DNA from: Fomes fomentarius
Lineage: Eukaryota; Basidiomycota; Agaricomycetes; Polyporales; Polyporaceae
DNA: 64,000 nucleotides
Assembly: GCA_022606135.1 (NCBI GenBank)
Contig: JABYQN010000004.1
Span: 1,674,001 to 1,738,000 of the forward strand
Reading direction: 5' to 3'
A program made the translations under genes and the position numbers. Below, piece by piece: positions 49,922 to 60,218 of the stretch. Every line of letters begins with the position of its first letter. Within the stretch, counting starts at the first letter, position 1. The notes under the pieces are model-generated. The model searched no databases. It was not told the DNA's origin and saw only the letters and a program-made list of their open reading frames with translations.

Positions 49922-50884
49922 CCGATGAAGAGACCATGTGCTGTTGGGACCAGGTCAAACGACGGTGAGTCCGTATGGGAATTGGCCTGTATGGGCGTGC
50001 GGCGTGCTAGTTTTGTCATAGCGGCGCTCTATCAGCATACTGGCGTTACTCCTGCCGACCGCGGCCGATTATATATCAACGATCATGTTTGAAAGAAGAC
50101 AAGTACGACGTCGGCGGTTTTCCGATGCGAAGTACAAGCTCCAAAACCCGACACTGCGATGTCACTAGAAGAGGTACTACCGGTTGCGGTCGAGATTAAC
50201 GCTGACGCCAACATCATTCCAGGTAGGCCATGTGACCAAAGGAAGTAGAACATGTAAATTCTATCTTCGATTTTGCCAAAGCAGCAACGTGAGTAGATCC
50301 ATATGCTGTTCCTTGTACTAGTGGTCGATATCGAGACTTTACGATGGGTACTAATATGCTACATATGCTGAGTGACGGAGCCTGGCTGTGTGAATGATTA
50401 CGTTCAACATGTCACACCTGCGTAGTATCATGGCACAGTCAAGACGCACAACTACAGGCGCGCCACGGGCTTAGCATCGAATCGGCCACTATTGCCGACA
50501 GGCGCGGCCCAAACGAACATAGGCAAGCCCTACATTGATCGGTGACATAACGCCGCGCGTTGAAGGACGCAAAGCGTTCAAGCAGATACTCCCGATCCAT
50601 CACTGGAAGTGGAGAGCTACGCGTTTATACTGCTTCTTCGCCCAACCACCCAGCGCTCGGCACAGCACCGGTACTGCAATTCACTGTGAGTCTGCGATTT
50701 TAGGGTGCGATGGTGGTCGCAGCCATTGAGCCAGGCTCCACATCGAAAACGGGAACGGCTGCGCTGTTGCCGAGGTCCTGGAGGATATAAACTGCTCGAC
50801 CTGGCCGGTATCGACTCATCGACCCATTCTCCAGTCGACCCAGCAGTACCACTACTCCCTACTCAGCCTCACTCAACGTCCAAC
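49922..50884. other. Upstream region of thaumatin copy 6
   Basis: No gene recognised. A ggatataaactgc TATA-like element lies about 100 bases before the ATG. Part of the region resembles the spacer downstream of urease. Confidence 0.45.
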
Positions 50885-52239
50885 ATGCAGAGCTTCATCT
50901 CCGCCGCCACTGTTGTCCTCGCCATGCTTGCCTCCGGCCATGGTGTGGGTGCACGCACGCTCACCGTCGTGAACAACTGCGAGTTCACCATCTGGTGCGA
51001 CGCTCTTTGTTATCACCGCTGCTCTTACCGTGCTAACCTCGTTGCTGTTTCTTATCCATAGGCCCGCTGTGCGTGTCTTCAGGTCTTACTCCATTACAAT
51101 GATTATCGCTCACACAGCACCGGTAACGACAGCTCTTCACTGACATGAACGTCAGTCCATCCAAGCCCGACCAGACCACGGGGTAACCTTATCTGCTCTA
51201 ACGACTGCCATCGCCAACTCTGACACATGCGCATGCTTACTAGGTGGGAGCAAGGCGCTCACCAGACCGTCTCGTTTGACGTGCCCAACGACTGGCAGGC
51301 CGGCCGCATCTGGGTATGCTCCCAGCGTTCTTCCATGTACGGATGTTGAGCTTACACTGCCACGGCCATGCAGGGCCGGCGTGGCTGCGACTTCAGCACG
51401 AGCACGCCTGGTCCGACGCAGTGCCTCGACGGCGGGTGCAACGGCGGCCTTGTGTGCGACCCGACCACCGGCACGGGTGTCCCCCCCGCTACGCTCGCAG
51501 AATTCACTTTTGGGATCAACGGCGGCCCTGACAATTACGACGGTGGGTACCAGACCCCCACTCCCCCCCGCGCTCAAAACTCGTTGCAATGCACCCTGTC
51601 ACGCTTACTGATGTTGTGGATACCGTCTGTAACTAGTTTCGCTCGTCGATGGCTTCAACCTGCCCATGACGATCTCGAATAACAAGGGCTGTGCGCAGGG
51701 AAGCTGCCCCGTCGACCTCAACCCCAACTGTACGTACTATCCCAACACGTCTCCCCGGCCATACGGCAGTGCTGATGCTCGTTATTATTCCAGGCCCCGC
51801 GGAACTTCGGGGCCCGACTGACTCGTCTGGCCAAGTTGTCGGATGCAACAGCGCCTGCACTGCCGGTCTCGGGGACCCCAGTACGTCTTCTTATGATCCC
51901 CGGTCCCCTCGGTCGACCAACGTGTTCACTCTCGGCTTCACTGACGCATTCTCTCTCTGTCTCTCTCTCCAGCTAACAACCCGAACTGCTGCACGGGCAC
52001 GCACAACCAGCCGTCCACCTGCCCGCCGTCCGGGGTGCAGGACTACGCCTACTTCAGTGCGTCTCAGTTTTTACCGCACTCCTGATTGACACTGTCCGAG
52101 TGGCAAGTGCTAACACGACATGAACTGCGCAGAGAACGCGTGCCCGGACGCGTACGCGTACGCATACGACGACGCGACTGCGCTCAAGACGTGCCCCGTC
52201 ACGAGCGCTGCGGACTACACCGTCACCTTCTGCCCTTAG
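50885..52239 (+). CDS. Thaumatin-like protein, copy 6
   Basis: The signal peptide MQSFISAATVVLAMLASGHG precedes RTLTVVNNCEFTIW. Exons read LFTDMNVSPSKPDQTTG, VSFDVPNDWQAGRIW, GRRGCDFSTS, CLDGGCNGGLVC, GVPPATLAEFTFGINGG, SLVDGFNLPMTISNN, GCAQGSCPVDLNPNC, PAELRGPTDSSGQVVG, CNSACTAGLGDP, NPNCCTGTHNQPSTC, YAYF, CPDAYAYAYDD and ADYTVTFCP, stop TAG. Complete secreted thaumatin-like protein. It groups with the relic copy 5 (shared GQVVGC and GTH...TCPPSGVQ) and, among the minus-strand copies, with copy 1. The micro-exon is GCCCGCT at 51062-51068. It is the only intact plus-strand copy, so the array contains an inversion. Confidence 0.94.
51062..51068 (+). other. 7-nt micro-exon of thaumatin-like copy 6
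   Basis: ccatag|GCCCGCT|gtgcgtg. It completes Trp-Pro-Ala between EFTI and LFTDMN. Confidence 0.85.
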
Positions 52240-52635
52240 ACTCGTCCCAGAAGCGAGAAGGCGCAGCATGTCGAGAGTACAAGAGTCGAAAGAACGAGGC
52301 GAGGCAAGTTCAAGAACAAGTGACATGGGATTGTGTCGCATGCGCATGTGGTACATCATAGGCATACAGCGGAAAACAAAAACATAAGATACAAGAGCAT
52401 GTCATGTACGTGGATGAAGAATGCGAATCCGTAGTAGGGAGGTGCAATTATACGAACTATACGATGAACTAGCAGCGAGCGGACGACTATAATCGAGTAG
52501 TAAGCAAGGGTAAGCGTAATCTATTCATTGCCAGTCGTTATGCAAACATACTTCCACCCGTGAGCGACCAGAGAACTGTGAGCTTGGGGACGCCGATGCC
52601 GCGCGGAGTTGTAGAAGACCATCGAATCTGCAGGC
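52240..52635. other. Convergent 3' region
   Basis: Between the stops of thaumatin copy 6 (+) and the next gene (-). No coding features seen. Confidence 0.5.
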
Positions 52636-53839
52636 TCAAGCTGCCCGTGCCAACTGAGCCTGGGCCTGGCGGTCCTGACAGGCTTGAGTGTATCCTTGCA
52701 TATATGACGCCTGCAAGGGCAACAGCTTGCGCTTGTCTTCCGCATACGGCCAGTGTGCATCGGGCTCGTTCGGGCGGACGTACCAGAGCCGAGGGTCGAG
52801 GATCCGTCGACCGAGCTTGGTAGGCAGGAAGTTGCCCCGGCGGCGTATGTAGGTGCAGTGTCTGCACCTCGAGCTGATGCATTCCACGTCCAGGCACACT
52901 TCATACCTAGTGTCGCATGTGGTTATGAGTTGTGTGAGATGGAATGGAATGGAAGGTGGGACACACATACCCGAATGGGGGACGTTCCCTGAGCACGTCA
53001 TCTGGCGTTCGTGCGAATGGACCTTTGATCTCCTTGGGCGGCAGACGTGCGAACGACACGAACTTCTCATCTAAGCACTCGTCGGGATCCTTCGATGCGA
53101 CGTTCAGCTCGCACATTCCACCAGCAGCACAATGTTCTTCAGAACCCGTCAGGTCAATGAACTCGATTCCGTTTGACGGAGAGGGAGACATAGTATGCTC
53201 GTAGAATGTAGACCGCGGTACATGGTGTGCGTACGGAGGAGCTGAAGCGGGACGACTCACAGCACGCTCACATTGAAGCATCCTGGCACGATCGGGTGGT
53301 GGCAACCCCGGTGGGGCGAACCACCCGGTCTGCGCATGTGTAGTCCCTTGCGCAGGCGAAGGGGGTCGTGGTGAGTGGGCGCGCCCAGTACCAATGGGTG
53401 CTACATTCCAATCCGTGTTCCGACCCGTCGAACATGGCTTGTGAGGCAGATCGTCGGGAGTAACCAAACCGTTCGTGCGGTAGATCACAATGTCTTCATC
53501 CATGTTCGGATGGAGTGAGCCACTGGGGGGCGCATTCGGTGAAGACCAGTGGATGGCATCGTTGGTACTCCTGGTTCGGGATCGCCTGTTCGCTGGATGA
53601 TCTACCGAGCGTGGGGCGTGTGGGTAAGCCGGCGGGGGATTCAGGACAATCTTCGAGGAGCCAGGGATGCGGTAGCCCATACGAGAGGGTGGCCGAGATG
53701 GCGCGTTGTTGGAGGAGTGCATAAAGTGAAAGGCATTCGGTTGGACAGAGAGCATGGTTCTTGACATATACAAGGCGAGAGGCGCGTTTCGGAGAGTAGT
53801 AGTCGCAGAGGAAGAGGAGAGAGCACAGGCGCGAGGCAT
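52636..53839 (-). CDS. Conserved fungal protein of unknown function, Cys-containing C-terminus
   Basis: Two exons (53839-52971 and 52906-52636) are joined by a GT-AG intron. The N-terminal ~290 residues are disordered, Pro/Ser/Arg-rich, with a short acidic motif IEFIDLTGSEE. The C-terminus is compact and looks conserved: YEVCLDVECISSRCRHCTYI, then RRRGNFLPTKLGRRILDPRL, WYVRPNEPDAHWPYAEDKRK and LPLQASYMQGY. The Cys spacing (C....C...C..C) could bind a metal. IDLTGSE resembles SUMO-interaction motifs, but this is only a resemblance. I cannot assign a function. The start at MPRACALSSS was chosen over an upstream in-frame ATG at 53935. Confidence 0.72.
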
Positions 53840-54835
53840 TTTATGCAACTGAGGAGGAGTGGTTATGGAGTTGCGTGTTCCGTGGCTACCGCTTTGTTCT
53901 GGAGAAGAAGCAAGAAAGACAATGAGGTGAACCACTGGAGACGGACAGGTGCCAGCATTGCTGAAGAAGGTTTGTGGATGTTAATAACGCTAACGCCTAG
54001 TGTGTGATGCGAGAAGGACCGCTTGGACGGGTGTGGTGGGGTCGCAGTCGAGCAAGAGCGGTTCGAGCTGATTGCCATCCGGTGCTTTGAGGGCCCCGAG
54101 ATATTAAAAGACAATGAATTGTTTTCTGTCCATTACGGCATCTCTCCAGGTTGGCTGGCCCAAGCGAGGTATTCGGGTTGTGGTCGACGATCGCCGCGAG
54201 GTCAGGAGACAAAGAAGGCGAGAGCCAGAGGGAGAGACGATGGGAGCAAGAGACAAGGATGCGCATCAGCCTGGCATAACCTCGACCAAAATAGGGCCGC
54301 TCTCCTCTCGTGCCACCCTGAAGAGGTCTGCAGATGGCGGGCCGGCACTCCGAGGTGTATGGCGTGGGAGATGATGAGATGCTTCATGGGCGCATTGGCG
54401 CACCGATATTTTTCTGCCATGGTTGACCATGTCCTTCATGCCCAATATTCCCGAATGTCATGAGATGCTGCCCGGAACGCCGACGACTACAAACCATCTC
54501 GCCCCGCCCATGTACATTGCCGCGGGCAGCGCAAGGCCCATCTGGTGAGAGAGTCGCGCATTACGTCGAGAACGAGCCCCCTGCGAATGGTAGACAGTCG
54601 GCAGATCATCCATACGAGTAAGAGAACGGGAAGAGTTCTGACCGAACCTGTCACGAACATCTTTTCCTCCTTCGTTTAGGTAATCATAACTCCCTTGACT
54701 CATGCCGCCTCGTCGGCTTCAACGCCCGATTTTCCTTCCTCTATAATATCCCCTCCCCAGCCCCACTAATGTCCAGACTCGCCCTCTCACTCTCAAAATC
54801 CGCACACTCGCCCTCTCATCTCCGTCCCTCTCTCC
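53840..54835. other. Divergent intergenic region
   Basis: Separates a minus-strand gene from the MFS transporter on plus. Short open frames only. A CT-rich run just before the MFS ATG (ccctctcactctc, ccctctctcc) is typical of fungal promoters. Confidence 0.45.
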
Positions 54836-56770
54836 ATGACTGTACGACACGCTGCGGCCGATGAGGAGACCCCTCTGCTCCGTAATGAATCCCCTGCGCA
54901 TCACAAGCGCAAGCATTCACCCATCCCTTGGGGACAGTTCTCCATTCTTCTCATCCTCCAGCTCGCAGAGCCCCTCACGAGTCAAGTCATCTATCCCTTT
55001 GCTCCGGAGGTCAGCACACGAGCCTTCTCTACACTTTTATGGCTTTATTGACCGTCACAATAGCTTATACGGAACATTGGAATAACTCATGGAGACGAAA
55101 CGCGAGTAGGGTACTATGTCGGAGTCATGGTGAGCGCCTCGGTCTCTCTATCTCTCAGGGCTAGCTTCAAGTCTACCGCAAGATGATCAGATTGATCGTG
55201 CGGTCTCTCTCGGGTTTCTCGAGACTGTGCCCCATGTAATGTTCGCGAAAAACCTGGTTCCCCACCCCAGAAGTTTCACGAACAATATTGACGTCATTCT
55301 CTAGCAATCCATCTTCTTCGCGACACAAGCAGTGACCGTCCTACACTGGAGTCGTGTATCCGACCACATTGGACGCAAGCCAGTCATCATGACTGGTCTT
55401 TTGGGCCTCTCGTTATCCATGTACTGCTTCGGTCTCTCACGGACTTTCTGGGGTCTAGTCGTTAGGTAAGTAGCCTTTCTACGTGTTTTATACGGGTTCG
55501 AATGCTTATCTCCCCTTCAGCCGGAGTCTCAATGGTGCACTTAATGGCAACATTGGCGTCATGAAGAGTATGCTTGCGGAGATCACAGATCCCAGCAACA
55601 TTGCACAAGCCTACGCTTTCTTGCCTATCGCGTGGTCTACAGGTGCGACTCTGGGGTAAGTTAAACGTGACGCTATTAAGCACACACACAACTCATGCCA
55701 TCCTTAGCCCCGTAATTGGTGGTACGCTGTCGCGACCTGCAGAGCACTACCCTTCCGTGTTCGGCGACTCTGAGTTCATGAAGAAGTATCCTTATTTCCT
55801 TGCATGTTCTATCCCCGCCACTTTCTCCGTGATCGCTTGCTTCGTGACTCTATTCTTTTTGAAAGAGGTAAGACGTTCATCCAGCTACAGTCTACCGTAC
55901 CTGACCTGTGGATTCTCCCGCCAGACTGTCAAGAAGCCGTTATCCATCGGCCAGCTCCTCCGAACGTCTCCTAAGCAAGCAGATGTCGGGCAAGATGCGT
56001 CGCAGGTCACCAAAACGGCTGCGGTAGACGACGATTCTCGCCCGCATCCTCTCCGTCGGCTTCTCGTACCCCGCGTGATCATCGCTGCCGGCAACTACGC
56101 CTTCCTTGCCCTGGTTGATATCACCCTTCGCGCCATTCAGCCCGTTTTCTACTCGACGCCCACCGAGCTCGGCGGCCTCGGAATGGACCCGCGCACGATC
56201 GGCCTCATTCTGTCCCTGTTCGGCATCGCCAACGGTGTCACGCAGATCTTCCTCTTTGGGAGGATCCACGACCGATTCGGCGCGAAGCGCGTGTACATCG
56301 CCGGCGTGGCGAGCGTGTTGCCTGTCTTTGCCTTGTTCCCCTTCATCAACGCCCTCGCCCGGGTCGAGGGCCTGAGCACCACCGTCTGGGCACTCACACT
56401 TGGCCAGTCTTTGTTGTCTATCATCATCAGCTTTTCCTATGGTGAGCCTCTTTGTCTACCTTGCAAGTCCTTCTCACCATACTCAATACCTTTCACAGGT
56501 TGCGTCTTCATCTTCATCACCGCATCCGCCCCGAACAAGGCGTCGCTCGGGACAGTGAACGGTCTGGCGCAGATGCTCGTCTCGGTCATGCGCACGGTCG
56601 GCCCCGCGACCGCGAACTCGCTCTTCTCGCTCTCTATCGACCAGGAGCACCACTACATGGGCGGCAACTTTGTGTACTACGTCCTGTCGGCGCTCGTGTG
56701 CGTTGCACTCTACGTGGGCACGCTCCTGCCGGACCGGACGATCGCTGACGAAGAGACGACCGAGTCATGA
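54836..56770 (+). CDS. Major facilitator superfamily transporter (ZIFL/DHA1-like)
   Basis: Seven exons join in frame. After a hydrophilic N-terminus (EETPLLRNESPAHHK) come about twelve membrane segments. The loop 2-3 signature is RVSDHIGRKPVIMTG. Other segments include LTSQVIYPFAPELIRNIG, VGYYVGVMQSIFFATQAV, SRSLNGALNGNIGVMKSMLA, FLPIAWSTGATLGPVIGGTL and YPYFLACSIPATFSVIACF. A long cytoplasmic loop with charged residues follows, then the second half with FGRIHDRFGAKRVYIAGV. The layout and motifs fit the zinc-induced-facilitator-like/DHA1 drug:H+ antiporter group. Substrate unknown. The protein ends in the acidic tail DEETTES. All canonical introns are short (50-90 nt). Confidence 0.9.
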
Positions 56771-57876
56771 TTTTCTTTTTTCCGTTCTGAGAAAGGAGAG
56801 CGCAGCAGTGGAGGAGTGGGCGTACGACATCTTACGGACTGATCTTACGACTGTTCACGAGCTACGAGACATCATTACATGAGTGCGCGCCGTATGAGCC
56901 TTGCGGTGCGCATGTACAGTAGAGAAAGAGACTTAGAGGAGGTAAAAGCAGGGTGTCATGTATCCTGTATCAGTGTTGGTAGACAGATCCACTTTGTTGT
57001 TGTCTGGTGTTCGTACGGATTGACTGGAATCGAATACTTACTGTCCCGAATGTGGTCCATGGAGATCAACCAAGATGAACCTTGTGCCACATGGTTTGTT
57101 GTGGAGATTTATTGCTATGTCACTTTCACTGCCAGTGGCCGCCGGTGCGTCCCACTGATCAGATTACCCCACGTTCATGATGCTTCTCGAGGTGTGGCTA
57201 CTTTATGGTGTTCCTGAGTGCACCGCGAAAGGCCACCAGGACGCACGCTCGTGTGCCAGGTTATGATCACGTGGGTTGGATCTCAGATCTCGGCGCTCCA
57301 TTCTCTAAAGAAGTTGCTCTGAAGTAACGCACGGTGGCCCTTGTTTTGGTACTAGGTGCTCTTCGCGCCCTAGTTTCCACTTTCGAGCGTCGGTCAGGTA
57401 CGCTGCAAAGTTACCGGGGCATAACTGCGAAGAATCTGCTCGACCAGCTCACCTCACACATGCGCAGAATGCATCGATCTAATTGGCTGTCGACGCCTCC
57501 GCCGAGACGAGGGCGGAACCTTGGCACGCTGTCTATCACAGAGTCGCGCTCTGGGCTGCTCAAGAAACAGTTAGTGGGTCTAAGATCTAGGAGTAGACGC
57601 AGGGAATTCCAAGAACATCCAAGACACCCAAGAACTAACGTCACACTTGGAGCCGTGTAACCTCCAACGCACGTTCAAGTACGATGCTCGTCAATTGGAA
57701 GCTACGAGGGCGGTCCCGACTGTGGTCCCTATTATGAGATTCTAGCTACTGCGCGTGGAGGATCCATGGGATTCCTATAAAACGCCCGGTTCTTGGAAGA
57801 CGTAGGGTGTGCTACTTTGCTTGTCTACTCGACCACTTCTTCTTTCCTCGGTTGAACGAAAACAGGCTTCGCGAAG
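56771..57876. other. Upstream region of the phosphate permease
   Basis: No gene recognised, although a 108-codon plus frame lies at 57334-57660 without motifs. Two E-box-like sites are listed separately. Confidence 0.45.
57268..57275 (+). promoter_or_regulatory. Candidate PHO-type E-box CACGTGGG
   Basis: CACGTGGG lies about 600 bases upstream of the phosphate permease ATG. This is the high-affinity site for bHLH phosphate regulators (Pho4/NUC-1) in other fungi. A related CACGTT is at 57670-57675. The assignment rests on sequence match and neighbour only. Confidence 0.4.
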
Positions 57877-59917
57877 ATGCCTCTGCACCAGTACGACTAC
57901 CTGTTCGCCATCGGCGTCATGTTCGCTTTCTTGGATGCCTACAACATCGGTACGTGCTCTTCGTCTCCTGGGTTGAGTATCAACTCTGACATCGAACCGC
58001 TAGGTGCGAACGATGTCGCCAACTCCTTCGCGACGTCCGTGTCGTCCCGCTCGTTGACCATGGCGCAGGCCATGGCCATCGCAACGGTCATGGAGTTTGG
58101 CGGCTCTATAGGTGTCGGCGCGCGTGTGTCGGAGACGATCCGCACAAAGGTCATCAAGACGGAGCTCTTCCAGGACGACCCGGCCGTGCTCCTGCTCGGC
58201 ATGGTCTGTGCCGTTGTGTCCTCTTCGATCTACTTGACATTCGCCACGAGGTTCGGTCTCCCCGTAAGCACCACGCATTCTATCATGGGTGCTGTCATTG
58301 GCGTGGGCATTGCCGCCGCGGGCACGGGGGCCATCGACTGGAGCATCAACGGTGTCTCTTCCGTCTTCCTTGCCTGGATATGTGCGCCGGGCATCGCAGG
58401 TGTTTTTGCGTCGATCATCTTCCTCGTCACCAAGTACGGCGTCATGTTGCGGTCGGACCCGGTCAAGAAGGCCTTCTACGCCATCCCATTCTACTTCGCT
58501 CTGACATCCGGCCTCTTGACTTGTGAGTTGAACTGAACGAAGTTGTGTATCACATGCTGATGTCTACCAGTACTCATCGTTTGGAAGGGTGCCTCCTCCC
58601 GCATCAAGCTCTCCGAAGGTGAAATCGCTGGAGCCGTCCTCGGCGTCGCCGGCGGTGTCGCCCTCCTCGTCACCGTCTTCTTCCTGCCCTACCTCTGGCG
58701 CAAGGTCGTCCAGGGCGACTGGACACTCAAGTGGTGGCACATCCCACAAGGCCCCTCTTGCTCAAGCGTGGCGAGGTCCCACCCCGTCCGGCAGATGTCC
58801 AGATCATTCAGGACTACTACGCGGGCCACAAGACGCGCGAGGAGATCGAGGCGGAGCAAGTGAGCACGAACTCGACCAACGCCGATGACGTTGAGAAGCA
58901 CGCTGCTTCCCTCTCCGACCGCGATACTGCCCCACCCTCTCCCGAGCTCAAGGCTCAGCAACCCCAGGTTCAGCCCCATCCCCAGACCGTTCCCGCAGCG
59001 ACTAAGCCGCAGAGGCCAGAGGGCGAGTGGTACCAGCCTGCCGTCCTGTTCTACCTGGCCAAGAGGGCGTTCTTCCACGGTGTCGAGCAGGACGTCGTCT
59101 CTGCACAGTCCAAGCGCGACCTGCTGTCCGGCAACACCGACGAGCGCAACGCGCACGCCGCACACTACGACAACCGTGCAGAGTACATGTACTCGTTCCT
59201 CCAAGTCCTGACCGCCGCGACCGCGTCGTTCACGCACGGTGCCAACGATGTGTCCAAGTGAGCACGCTTCTGCGGCATGCTAGCCAAGTTGTCGGATGCT
59301 CATTCTGTCTTCTTCTTTTTACTTTACTCAGTGCTGTCGGTCCTTTCGCGACCATCTACCTCATTTGGCGCACCGGAGAGATCAGCTCGAAGACGCCAGT
59401 GCCGACTTGGATTCTGGCCTTCGGTGGCGCCGCGATCGTCATCGGTTTGTGGACATACGGCTACAACATCATGCGCAACCTCGGGAATCGTATCACGCTG
59501 CACTCTCCTTCGCGAGGCTTCTCGATGGAGCTTGGCAGCGCCATCACTATCATCATGGCGACACAGCTTGGTAAGTAACCCTTTACCTGTGGGCCGTGGC
59601 CTTCTGCAGCCAAGTTCGCATTTCCTGGATTCATCGCGCGAACCTTGCCATTCCTCATTCCTCTTCGACATTGATGACGTTCGTCAATTGCTGACTGTCT
59701 ATGCCGCCCTACAGCCCTCCCCGTCTCCACGACGCAGTGCATCACCGGTGCCACTGTTGGCGTCGGTCTCTGCTCGGGCACTTGGCGCACCATCAACTGG
59801 CGCATGGTCGCCTGGATCTACCTAGGCTGGTTCATAACGCTGCCCGTCACAGGTATCGTGTCCGGCTGCCTGATGGGTATCATAATCAACGCGCCGCGGT
59901 TCGGATTCTCTGCATAA
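57877..59917 (+). CDS. PiT-family phosphate permease (PHO-4/Pho89-like), one frameshift
   Basis: The two PiT repeats are clear: GANDVANSFATSVSSRSL with GLPVSTTHSIMGAVIGVG in the N-terminal half, and GANDVSNAVGPFAT with ALPVSTTQCITGATVGVG in the C-terminal half. They are separated by a long hydrophilic loop. The N-terminus YDYLFAIGVMFAFLDAYNIG and the C-terminus IINAPRFGFSA are typical. It carries out Na+-coupled phosphate uptake at the plasma membrane (family knowledge). The frame breaks at a C run at 58752-58755. WWHIPQGP is followed by an out-of-frame stretch, while LLLKRGEVPPRP, the family continuation, lies one base away. No intron explains this, so a single C is missing. Elsewhere introns are canonical. 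Active if the gap is a sequence error; otherwise truncated near residue 290. Confidence 0.88.
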
Positions 59918-60218
59918 GGGTTTGGAGGTTTTACTTTTGGGACTCGCTGCTGTCGATGACGTCCATAATGACCAGTGATTGCTTTGTTATTTATCACCTT
60001 AGACTAACGCCGTATACTTGTAGTGTACTTCCACTTGCCCAACGTTAGCACCGCATGTGTCTATCGAAATGAACGAAAAAATTAGGAAGCTAGATACACA
60101 CTCCTCGAGGGCGAGTGTGGATATATGATGCTATCATTACTATTCTCGAACAGGCAAGTGTACATTAGTAGTGGTGTCAGACCGAACCACGTCAATCGAA
60201 CGCGACCGTCGGGACTCA
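59918..60218. other. Convergent 3' region
   Basis: Between the permease stop (+) and the oxidase stop (-). Nothing coding seen. Confidence 0.5.

Noticed and set aside
24643..52239. Thaumatin array as a biosynthetic gene cluster with urease
   Set aside because: No shared pathway is known; tandem duplication explains the co-location.
57334..57660. 108-codon plus frame upstream of the phosphate permease
   Set aside because: Basic, low-complexity and without motifs; it lies in promoter sequence.
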